Assembly: GCA_002027195.1 (NCBI GenBank)
Contig: MWJO01000079.1
Span: 1 to 41,498 of the forward strand
DNA from: Streptomyces sp. GKU 895
GTDB taxonomy: Bacteria; Actinomycetota; Actinomycetes; Streptomycetales; Streptomycetaceae
Length of the DNA stretch: 41,498 nucleotides
Direction of reading: 5' to 3'
In this document: positions 34,851 to 41,498 of the stretch, piece by piece
How positions within the stretch are numbered: the first letter of the stretch is position 1
Layout: each line of letters starts with the position of its first letter
The notes under the pieces: model-generated
What the model was told of the DNA's origin: nothing
The model's input: the letters and a program-made list of their open reading frames with translations, nothing else
Database searches by the model: none
Made by a program: the position numbers and the translations under genes

Positions 34851-35969
34851 ATGATGAAGACGGCGAAGACGGCGAAGACGGCCCCCGTGCTCGGCACCCG
34901 CGCCCTCAACCGCGCGACCCTCGACCGGCAGTTGCTGCTGACACGCTCCGGCCTCACGGCGCAGGCGGCCGTGGAGCATCTGCTCGGCCTCCAGGCGCAG
35001 AACGTCAAGCCGCCGTACTACGCGCTCGCCGCCCGCCTCGACGGCTTCCGGCCCGAGGCGCTGTCCGCGCTGATGGCCGACCGCGCGGTCGTCCGGATCG
35101 TCACCATGCGCTCGACCATCCACACCCACACCGCCGACGACGCCCTCACCCTGCGCCCGCTCGTCCAGGCCGCCCGCGACCGCGAACTCACCAACTTCCG
35201 CAAAGGCCTCGTCGGCGTCGACCTGGACCGGCTCGCCGCCGTCGCCCGCGACCTCGTCGAGGCCGAGCCGCGCACGATGAAGCAACTGCGCGAGGCCCTG
35301 CTCGACGAGTGGCCCGAAGCCGACCCGCAGTCCCTCGCCATCGCCGCCCGCTGCCGGCTCCCCCTGGTCCAGGTCACCCCGCGCGGACTGTGGGGGCGGA
35401 GCGGCCAGGTGGCCCTCACCACCGCCGAGCACTGGCTCGGCCGCCCCGCCGAACCCGTCCCCGCCCCGGACGCCACCGTCCTGCGCTACCTGGCCGCCTT
35501 CGGCCCCGCCTCCGTCAAGGACATGCAGACCTGGTCCGGCCTGACCCGCCTGCGCGAGGCCTTCGAGCGCCTGCGCCCCCGGCTCCTGACCTTCCGCGAC
35601 GAGCACGGCGTCGAGCTCTTCGACCTCCCCGACGCCCGGCGCCCCGCCGCCGACACCCCGGCCCCGCCCCGCTTCCTCCCCGAGTTCGACAACCTCCTCC
35701 TCTCCCACGCCGACCGCACCCGCGTCATCCCGGCCGAGTACCGGGGCCGCAGCTGGGTCGGCAACATGGTGTACTGCACCTTCCTCGTCGACGGCTTCCT
35801 GGCGGGCGTGTGGAAGCTGGAGGAGGAGTCCCTGGTCATCGAGCCCTTCGGCAAGCTCACCAAGGCCCAGCGGGACGAGGTCACGGAGGAGGGGGCGCGG
35901 ATGCTGGCGACCATGCACCCCGGGACGTCGTACGACATCCGGTTCGGGACGGTCGTACGCCCCTCCTAG
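34851..35969 (+). CDS. Winged-helix DNA-binding protein, AlkZ/YcaQ-like DNA glycosylase family (HTH_42)
   Basis: A 372-residue protein of the HTH_42 superfamily. The order of segments is as in AlkZ-like enzymes: LTRSGLTAQAAVEHLLGLQA at residues 30-49, then VRIVTMRSTIHTHTADDALT, later LPEFDNLLLSHADRTRVIP. AlkZ-type glycosylases use a Q-x-Q or Q-x-D motif; here the equivalent site reads QAQ (residues 48-50), so activity on bulky or crosslinked bases is possible. The family includes both self-resistance enzymes for antibiotics and housekeeping repair proteins; no biosynthetic cluster is adjacent. The start has two ATGs in a row (34851 or 34854) and is followed by three copies of a 9-bp Lys-Thr-Ala repeat. 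A strong dyad at 34808-34830 suggests regulation. Confidence 0.85.
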   Translation: MMKTAKTAKTAPVLGTRALNRATLDRQLLLTRSGLTAQAAVEHLLGLQAQNVKPPYYALAARLDGFRPEALSALMADRAVVRIVTMRSTIHTHTADDALTLRPLVQAARDRELTNFRKGLVGVDLDRLAAVARDLVEAEPRTMKQLREALLDEWPEADPQSLAIAARCRLPLVQVTPRGLWGRSGQVALTTAEHWLGRPAEPVPAPDATVLRYLAAFGPASVKDMQTWSGLTRLREAFERLRPRLLTFRDEHGVELFDLPDARRPAADTPAPPRFLPEFDNLLLSHADRTRVIPAEYRGRSWVGNMVYCTFLVDGFLAGVWKLEEESLVIEPFGKLTKAQRDEVTEEGARMLATMHPGTSYDIRFGTVVRPS

Positions 35970-35979
35970 AGTCCCGTTC

Positions 35980-36852
35980 ATGGAACTGCGCCAGCTCAGC
36001 TACTTCGTGACCGTCGCCGAGGAACTGCACTTCGGGCGGGCCGCCGAGCGGCTGCACATCGTGCAGTCGGCGGTCAGTCAGCAGATCCGGCGGCTGGAGC
36101 GGGAGCTGGGGGGCCGAGCTGTTCGACCGCTCGCCCCGCCGGGGTGCGGGCTGACGGCGGCCGGGGGAGCGACTGCTGCCCGAGGCACGGGGCCGTGCTG
36201 GCGGCCGCCGAGCGGGCCCGGGCGGCCGTCGCCCCGCCGCCGGGCCTCAGGCTCGGCACCAGCACCGGGCTCGGCGAGCACCTGGGGCCGGGTCCTCGCC
36301 GCGTTCACCCGGCGGGCGCCGGACGTGCCGGTCGAGCTGGTGTCCCTGCCCGTATCCGAGCGGCTGGCACAGGTCGCCGGCGGCCGGCTCGACGCCGCGT
36401 TCGTACGAGCCGTCGAACCCGTTCCCGGTGTACGCGTCCTGCCCCTGTGGCCGGACCCCCTGGTGGCCGCGCTGCCCGCCGCGCATCCGCTCGCCGCCCG
36501 CCCCGAGATCGGCGTCGGGGACCTCGCCGGACTGCCGCTGGCCCTCACCGAACGGCGCCGCAACCCCGCCCTGGTCGACCTCGTCGTCGGCGCCTGTCAC
36601 GAGGCCGGGTTCGAGCCGCTGCCCGGACCGGTCAACGGCTCCCTCCAGGACACCCTCGCCACCATCGGCACCCGCCCGCTGTGGACGGTCGTGTACGCCT
36701 CCCACGCGCGCGTGCTGCACACCCCGAGGGTGGCCTTCGTGCCGTTCCGCGCGCCGGGGCTCGCCCTGTCCACGGGGCTGGCCGTGCGGGCGTCGGCGCC
36801 CACGCCGTACCTGGAGGACCTGCTGCTGGCCTGCGGCGATCACGAGAACTGA
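35980..36852 (+). CDS. LysR-family transcriptional regulator with a scrambled segment
   Basis: The winged helix is intact (LRQLSYFVTVAEELHFGRAA, HIVQSAVSQQIRRLERELG), and the effector domain resumes at GRVLAAFTRRAPDVPVELVS. Between residues 45 and 103 the translation is Pro/Gly/Arg-rich nonsense. Removing one G from each of six G runs (near 36108, 36141, 36148, 36162, 36189 and 36283) yields GAELFDRSPRRVRLTAAGER, then LLPEARAVLAAAERARAAVA and LRLGTSTGLGEHLGRVLAAF, exactly a LysR protein. Because six extra bases keep the frame, the gene looks open. Effector and target are unknown. It starts 11 nt after the AlkZ-like gene, so it may be in the same transcript. Confidence 0.85.
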   Translation: MELRQLSYFVTVAEELHFGRAAERLHIVQSAVSQQIRRLERELGGRAVRPLAPPGCGLTAAGGATAARGTGPCWRPPSGPGRPSPRRRASGSAPAPGSASTWGRVLAAFTRRAPDVPVELVSLPVSERLAQVAGGRLDAAFVRAVEPVPGVRVLPLWPDPLVAALPAAHPLAARPEIGVGDLAGLPLALTERRRNPALVDLVVGACHEAGFEPLPGPVNGSLQDTLATIGTRPLWTVVYASHARVLHTPRVAFVPFRAPGLALSTGLAVRASAPTPYLEDLLLACGDHEN

Positions 36853-36944
36853 TCGCTGCGGTCGCGGGCTGCTTCTTGGTCACGGACGCCGGAAGCGGTG
36901 GACTGGAGTCACCGAACAGGCACACCGCTCAAGGGAGTCCAGTC

Positions 36945-37127
36945 ATGCCGATCGTCACCGTCCAGCAGGGCCCGCGCGACACCGGGCTCAAGCGGGACCT
37001 CGTCAAGCGGATCACCGACGCGTTCGTGGACGCGTACAAGATCCCCGCCGAGACCGTCCAGGTCTGGATCCACGAGGTGCCCACCGACAGCTGGGGAGCG
37101 GCGGGGAAGCTCACCGCCGACAATTGA
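36945..37127 (+). CDS. 4-Oxalocrotonate tautomerase family protein, 3' end altered by an IS
   Basis: A 60-residue small tautomerase; Met-Pro at the start gives the catalytic Pro1 after Met removal (PIVTVQQGPRDTGLKRDLVK, TVQVWIHEVPTDSW). GGGAG precedes the ATG. The last codon AAT and stop TGA include bases of the element that begins at 37124. Joining 37123 to 38575 instead gives TADKRMRTHG and TAG, followed at once by a strong terminator hairpin, which is likely to be the native end. The catalytic core is unaffected, so the truncated form may still work. Substrate unknown. Confidence 0.85.
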   Translation: MPIVTVQQGPRDTGLKRDLVKRITDAFVDAYKIPAETVQVWIHEVPTDSWGAAGKLTADN

Positions 37128-38413
37128 CTTGCTCCTCGGGCTGAAGCCCGAGGATTCTGGCCTTCCTTGACTGGTCGCTGTGCCGCTGGGCGGCACGGCG
37201 ACCGGTCGGGAATCCGTGGCTTCCTGTTTCTTCGCGCTGTGCCGGGATCGCTCCTGGTCTTACCGGCGCTCCGCAGGCCGATACCGCCAGTCCGGCGGCT
37301 GTCTTCACGTTGATCGCGGCATTGGTGTCCCGGTCGTGGACGGTGCCGCAGGCGCTACAGGTCCATTCCCATTCCCGCACGTTCAGGGGTTTGGGCCCGT
37401 CGCGGTGGCCGCAAGTGGAGCAGGTCTGGCTGGTCGGCTCGAACCGGCTGATCTTGATCAGGGTGCGGCTGTACCGGGCGGCCTTGTAGGTCAGCATGAC
37501 GATGAATTGTGACCAGCCCGCGTCATGCACGGACTTGGCCAGCCTGGTGCGCGCCAGCCCCGCCACGGACAGGTCCTCCACGGCGATCCCTTGGTTCTCG
37601 GAGATCAGCCTGGTGGAGAGCTGGTGGAGGAACTCACGGCGTGCATCGGCGACCTTGGCGTGGGCGCGGGCGACTTTCAGGCGGGCCTTGGCCCGGTTCT
37701 TGGATCCCTTCTGCTTGCGGGCCAGCTCCCGTTGGCCTTCTTCAGCTTCTTCTCCGCACGCCGCAGAAAGCGTGGGGAGTCAATTTTTGTGCGTCCGAGA
37801 GGACGGCGAAGTGCGTCAGGCCCAGGTCGATGCCGATGGTGCTCTCGGTTGCGGGCATCCGGGCGGCGTCGGGGTCGGGGTTGGTGTCGATGACGAAGGA
37901 GGCGAAGAATCTGCCCGCCGCGTCCTTGATCACGGTCACGGAAGACGGTGTGGTGGGCAGGGCGCGGGACCACTTCACCTTGACCGCGCCGATCTTCGGC
38001 AGGTTCAGGCGGCCATGGTCGGTGATGCTCCAGCGGGCGTTCGCGGTGAACCGGATCGACTGCCGGGCATCCTTGCGGGACTTGAACCGTGGTGCGCCCA
38101 GTTTCCGGCCTTTGCGGGTGCCGCCGAGGGAGGCGAAGAAGTTGCGGTACGCGGTTTCGGCGTCCCGCAGGGACTGCTGGAGGACCACCGCGGAGACCTC
38201 GCCCAGCCAGGACCGCTCCTTCGTCCGCTTCGCCTCGGTGATCAGCTTCCTCGACAGCTGTCCGGCCGTCGGGAACGGCCGCCCGGCCGTCCGGGCGTCC
38301 TCACGGGCGCGGACCGCGTCGTTGAACACGACCCGGGCGCACCCGAACGCCCTGGCCAGCGAGGCCTGCTGAGCGGCGTCCGGGTACAGGCGAAAGCTGT
38401 ACCGAAGCTGCAT
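37111..38413 (-). pseudogene. tnpB: TnpB (RNA-guided transposon-associated nuclease), frame broken twice
   Basis: Start ATG 38413 (MQLRYSFRLYPDAAQQASLA). The order of parts is an N-terminal helical/OrfB region, then the RuvC nuclease. RuvC-I Asp is in STIGIDLGLTHF, RuvC-II Glu in VEDLSVAGLA, and RuvC-III Asp in HDRDTNAAINV. The zinc ribbon is CSTCGH and CSACG. Single missing bases near 37791 (LSDGTKIDSPRFLRRAEKKL if restored) and near 37733 (KKAQRELARKQKGSKNRAKA) break the frame. With both repaired it is about 430 residues with every catalytic residue present. The frame ends (TGA at 37111) beyond the element, within the tautomerase gene on the opposite strand. TnpB nucleases cut DNA using a right-end omega RNA. 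Confidence 0.85.
37124..37300 (-). ncRNA. Predicted omega (right-end) RNA of the tnpB element
   Basis: By homology with known TnpB systems, an RNA covering the 3' end of tnpB and the right-end hairpin (37134-37153) ends at TCAA and continues into flanking DNA as the guide. The 5' limit is a guess. The guide in this copy would be the antisense of the tautomerase 3' end, starting TTGTCGGCGG at 37123 and running leftward. Confidence 0.35.
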
Positions 38414-38574
38414 GACGATCACACTAGGCACGTCGAACCCATGCCGTAACCGGGAACATGTGAGCGAGCCTTCACCATCACGAAGCAGCGTCCGGCTCCG
38501 CCGGAACGTCACCGGGACGCTCCGCGTCGCGACCGCCAGATTCGCTTCGCCCCCGGCCTGAAGGCCGGAGCACT
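37124..38574 (-). mobile_element. tnpB-only IS200/IS605-type element (IS1341 group)
   Basis: The right end (minus strand) is a hairpin of CCTCGGGCT and AGCCCGAGG (37134-37153) followed by AGCAAGTCAA, the usual TCAA terminus of this group. The left end has a perfect CCGGCC-TGAA-GGCCGG hairpin (38554-38569). Between them lies one gene, tnpB; there is no tnpA. On the minus strand TTCGC precedes the proposed left boundary, and its complement GCGAA occurs just inside the hairpin, as the guide-type pairings of this family require. There is no target duplication, also as expected. The left boundary is placed by restoring the tautomerase frame and may be off by a few bases. Confidence 0.75.
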
Positions 38575-38594
38575 GCGAATGCGCACACATGGAT

Positions 38595-38637
38595 AGGGGG
38601 CGCTGCGGGCCGCTCGTGGAGGCCCGCAACGCCCCCT
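38595..38637. terminator. Terminator between tautomerase and protease genes
   Basis: Arms 38595-38611 and 38621-38637 pair over 17 bp with one G/T-type mismatch and a 9-nt loop. It lies 40 nt past the protease stop on one strand and begins within the reconstructed TAG of the tautomerase on the other, so it probably served both convergent genes before the IS came in. Confidence 0.75.
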
Positions 38638-38677
38638 GGTACATCACCTGAGGGGTGCTCAGGAGAACTTCTGGGAC

Positions 38678-39459
38678 CTATGAGTTGACCTGTGCGGTCA
38701 CCAGGCTGGAGAAGGTGGTCAGCCGGGTGTAGACACCCGGGTACCCGGCCTCCGCGCAGCCCTCGCCCCAAGAAGTGATCCCTGCCAGGACGCCCCCGAT
38801 GAGCAGGGGACCGCCGCTGTCGCCCTGGCAGGTGTCTACGCCGCCGGATGTGTATCCGGCGCAAACCATGTCGGACTTGACGTAGTCCGAACCGTAGGAG
38901 CTCGCACAGCTGGAGTCGGACACGATCGGGACGGTCGCGGTCCGCAGCTGGTTGGAGGAGCTGCCGTTCTCCGAGGTGGTGCCCCAGCCGAGGATGCGCG
39001 CGGTGGTGCCGGCCGCGTACACACTCGTCTGGGACGAGGAGACGTACGACGCCGGGGTGTACGACATCGCCGTCGAGAGGGTCAGGACGGCCACGTCGTC
39101 GCCGTTGGTGGCGTCGGTGTAGCCGGGGTTGATCCAGATCTTGCTGACCCGGCTGACCGTGCCGTTGGTGCCGTTGAGGTAGGTCCGGCCACCGATGACA
39201 CGGATGCTGCTCGTCGTCTCGCCGACCATGCAGTGGGCCGCCGTGACGACCTTGGTCGAGGAGACCAGGGTGCCGCCGCAGAACTGGTTCTGGGAGGCGT
39301 CCGTGATCTGCATCATGAACGGGTACGAGGTCGTCGTGGTCGTGGAACCGCCGACGATGGGCTGGGGAGCGGCTACGGCGGTGGGGCGCCGAGCGCGGGC
39401 CTGCGGCCGCGCGGCCGCCACGACGGCCGCGGTCTTCTTGCGCGGTTGAGCCCGAACAT
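38678..39459 (-). CDS. Secreted trypsin-like serine protease (S1 family), frame damaged in the signal peptide
   Basis: The mature chymotrypsin-fold domain starts at IVGG (after AAPQP). His is in VVTAAHC, Asp in NGDDVAVLTL and Ser in DTCQGDSGGP; the Asp six residues before the Ser (position 189) predicts cleavage after Arg or Lys. Six Cys fit three disulfides. The open frame upstream reads Arg-rich and cannot be a signal peptide. The true start is the ATG at 39459, 5 nt after GAGGAG, giving MFGLNRA. One missing base near 39440 leads to KKTAAVV; three more single-base insertions would give an AAAAAAGPALGAPTAVAAPQ signal and pro region. The protease is exported for protein degradation; activation by removal of a short pro-peptide is inferred. 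Confidence 0.88.
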
Positions 39460-39558
39460 GAGTCTCCTCGGTGGGGGTGCCGCCGGGGGGACGCGCGGTG
39501 TGGGTTGAGCACGGGGTCGCGGGACCGACCCCGCATGCCCGGCGAGCGGCACGTTCAT

Positions 39559-39607
39559 AACCTAGAACCGGGAAGTTCCCCCTCCCAATGAGGGAACCCC
39601 CTAGGGG
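39559..39607 (-). promoter_or_regulatory. Protease promoter with three palindromes
   Basis: On the minus strand a -10-like TAGGTT (39559-39564) is 18 nt from TTGGGA. GGGAAGTTCCC (39570-39580) lies in the spacer. GTTCCC (39575-39580) and GGGAAC (39592-39597) form a dyad. CCCCTAGGGG (39598-39607) is a perfect palindrome upstream of the -35. The neighbouring LAL gene is a candidate regulator. Confidence 0.5.
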
Positions 39608-39676
39608 AGTTGGGCAGGGAAAACCCTCGGTCGGCCGCAGGCGGACACCACCCGGGTCAGTAAAGCCCGCGACCCC

Positions 39677-41498
39677 TCACTTCGTACGGCGCCCCGCCGC
39701 CAGTCGGACGATGTCCACCCGCGAGCGGATCCCCAGCTTGCGGTAGACCCGGGTCAGCGTGGCCTCGACCGTCTTGACGCTGATGAACAGCCGGGCGGCG
39801 ATCTCCCGGTTGGTCGCGCCCTCCATGACGAGCGCGGCCACCTGACGCTCCATCGCCGCGAGCCCCTCGAGGGCGTCGGACACCGGCGCGGGCACGGCGG
39901 CCGGCTCCGGCTCGGCCGCCGGGACGACACTCGCCGCGTCGACCTGCCGCAGCCAGGGCAGCGCCCGGCAGCGCCTGAAGAGCCGGGCCGCCTCGTCGTA
40001 CGACGTCGGCCCCGGGCGCCGGGTGCGCAGCTGGGCCAGTGCGAAGGCGGTGCGGGCCTCCTCCAGGCCGTACCCGAGTTTGGCGAGCCGGTCCTGCACC
40101 GAGGTCAACTGGGCGAGCGCCGCCTCGTGTTCCCCGCGCGCGGCGCGCAGCAGCCCCTCGGCGCGGTCCAGCACCGCGAGCACGCTCTCCCGGCCGAGCC
40201 GCAGCGCCTGCTCCCGGGTGCGTCGATGACGTCCTGGGCCTCGCGCAGCTCGCCGGTCCTGACCAGGGCCTCGGCGAGATCCCCCTGCCAGCGGCCGCGG
40301 GCCGGGTCGGTGATGCCGAGCCCGTGCTCCAGCTCGCGCACCCGGCGCAGCGAGCGGACGGCTCCCTCGGCGTCCCCGGCGACCAGCTGGGCGTAGCCGA
40401 GGGCGGTCAGCGCGCGGGAGACGTACATCTGGTCGCCGTCCTCCTCGGCGTGGTCGACGGCCTCCCGGGCCAGCTCCAGTGCCCGTTCCACATCGCCGCC
40501 CGAGGCCTCGCCGAGCGAGGTGAGGACCGCGGAGGCGACCTCGCCGATGCCGGTGTCCCGGGCCATCATCAGGCTCTCCCGGGCGAGGTCGAGGGCGCGG
40601 CCGCAGTGCCCGGAGCGCAGTTCGGTCTCGGCCACCCCGCGCAGGAAGTGCACCTCGCTCTCGACGGCCCCGGTGCGCTGGACCTCGCGCAGCAGCGCGG
40701 TGACGGTCGCGCGGGCCTCGGCCAGCTGGTCGCTCATGATCAGCCAGCGGAACCGGGAGTAGCCGGCGCCGTTGTGGTGGCACGACACCCTCGGGTCCTG
40801 GGGTTCCTTCAGGGCCTTCTTGATGGTGGCGGGGGCGTCGGGATGGCCCATGAGGGTCTCGATCTGGGCCTGGAAGGCGAGCGCCATCAGCTCGTTGTAG
40901 CGGTCGCCGGCCTGCGCGGCGAGCGCCGCCGAGTGCGCGGCCTCCTCGCGGGCCCGGTCGAAGTCGCCGTCCACCAGCACGGCCCGCCAGGTCAGCTGGT
41001 AGTGGATCAGGGCCAGCAGCTGGGGGTCGTCGCCCGCGTCGGCGAGAGCCTGCGGGAAGACCGAGTCGACCTCGGTCATGGCGTGGCCCGCGGTGTCGAT
41101 CACGATGATCCAGGCCCGCACCCGGTCCGCGGGCACGGTCGCCCGGGTCAGCACGTCCCGGGCGATGTCCCGGGCGAGGTCCAGCTCACCGGCGGTGATC
41201 GCGTCCTCGGCGGCCTGGAGGCGCCGGGCGTCGGGGTTTCCCTCGGCGGGGGTGTGGCGGGCGGCGAGCAGGCCGAGGGAGGCGGCGACCGAGGGGGCGC
41301 CGCGGTCCCGGGCGAGCGAGGCCGCTTCGGCGAGGCTGTCGGCGGTGTCCGGGTCGGTGCCGGTGGTGGCCAGGGCGAGATGCCGGGCCCGCTCGATGGG
41401 GTCGGAGGCGGCCTTCGACAGCGCGGCGTGCGCGGCCCGCCGCTCGTGCGCGGGCGCCTCCGCGTACAGCGCGGCCGAGATCAGCGGAGTCGCGGCGG
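39677..41498 (-). pseudogene. LAL-type LuxR-family regulator, C-terminal part only, frame broken once
   Basis: The frame is open to the right edge, so the N-terminal ATPase lies outside the window. What remains is a long Ala/Leu/Arg-rich helical (TPR-like) region, e.g. ALDLARESLMMARDTGIGEV and VERALELAREAVDHAEEDGD. It ends in a LuxR helix-turn-helix: LAAMERQVAALVMEGATNRE, IAARLFISVKTVEATLTRVY, RKLGIRSRVDIVRLAAG. This is the layout of large ATP-binding LuxR regulators. One base is missing near 40219-40223; adding it gives DVIDATREQALRLGRESVLA and joins the parts. The gene is upstream of the protease on the same strand and may activate it. Confidence 0.85.

Noticed and set aside
30904..34854. 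A 1316-residue plus-strand open frame across the second CNNM gene, lpdA and corA
   Set aside because: It overlaps three conserved genes and reads as their shadow. Low-complexity composition, no domain.
36108..36290. A novel Pro/Gly-rich domain inserted in the LysR protein
   Set aside because: Six single-G corrections convert it to an ordinary LysR sequence, so the domain is an artefact.
37124..38574. An undescribed RNA-guided defence system
   Set aside because: The protein is TnpB of a known IS200/IS605 group and the flanks are transposon ends. No accessory effector or array is present.

Overview
The window is about 41.5 kb of very GC-rich chromosomal DNA. GTG starts are frequent, coding density is high, and third codon positions are strongly G/C. 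Families such as DUF2637, PucR, LAL regulators, small ATP-binding regulators and trypsin-like exoproteases are typical of the genus Streptomyces. I found no tRNA, rRNA or CRISPR array. It looks like ordinary chromosome carrying two small mobile insertions.

Layout. 0.2-5.3 kb: an ATP-binding anti-sigma-type protein with a TTA codon, a DUF2637 membrane protein, an iron-box-controlled FhuF-like iron reductase, a GntR regulator, a small membrane protein and a TPR-like protein. 5.4-14.2 kb: a purine catabolism locus with a PucR regulator divergent from the three xanthine dehydrogenase subunits (FAD, 2Fe-2S, Mo), followed by an AzgA-type purine permease and the XdhC maturation factor. 14.2-18.8 kb: SRPBCC protein, DUF2278/lamin-tail protein, lipoprotein polysaccharide deacetylase, thioredoxin-like ferredoxin, methyltransferase and alpha/beta hydrolase. 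18.8-22.9 kb: an FAD monooxygenase, then an idnO-idnD-like pair (L-idonate/5-ketogluconate oxidoreductases) with a divergent IclR regulator. 22.9-27.9 kb: mutA-mutB-meaB for adenosylcobalamin-dependent methylmalonyl-CoA mutase. 28-34.7 kb: GlsB-type membrane protein, acyltransferase, two overlapping CNNM/CBS transporters, dihydrolipoyl dehydrogenase and a CorA transporter. 34.8-41.5 kb: an AlkZ-like DNA glycosylase-family protein, a LysR regulator, a tautomerase interrupted by a tnpB-only IS200/IS605-type element, a trypsin-like protease and the C-terminal part of a LAL/LuxR regulator that runs off the window.

The best structural observations are these. (1) A 250-bp element at 21030-21279 has perfect 26-bp terminal inverted repeats and a TA target duplication. 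It sits exactly in the TAG stop codon of idnO, and removing it restores a compact idnO-idnD operon. (2) A tnpB-only element at about 37124-38574 splits the 3' end of a tautomerase gene from its terminator. Removing it in silico restores a reading frame whose stop runs into that terminator. (3) A 35-bp tandem duplication of the meaB translation start creates a 12-codon mini-cistron between mutB and meaB.

Quality warning. At least twelve genes need single-base corrections to read through, mostly at G/C runs. They include conserved single-copy types such as mutB, and a LysR gene whose frame is restored only because six extra Gs add up to a multiple of three. Most of these are probably sequencing or assembly errors. 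The label 'pseudogene' below means 'reading frame broken as given', not that the gene is dead in the organism.
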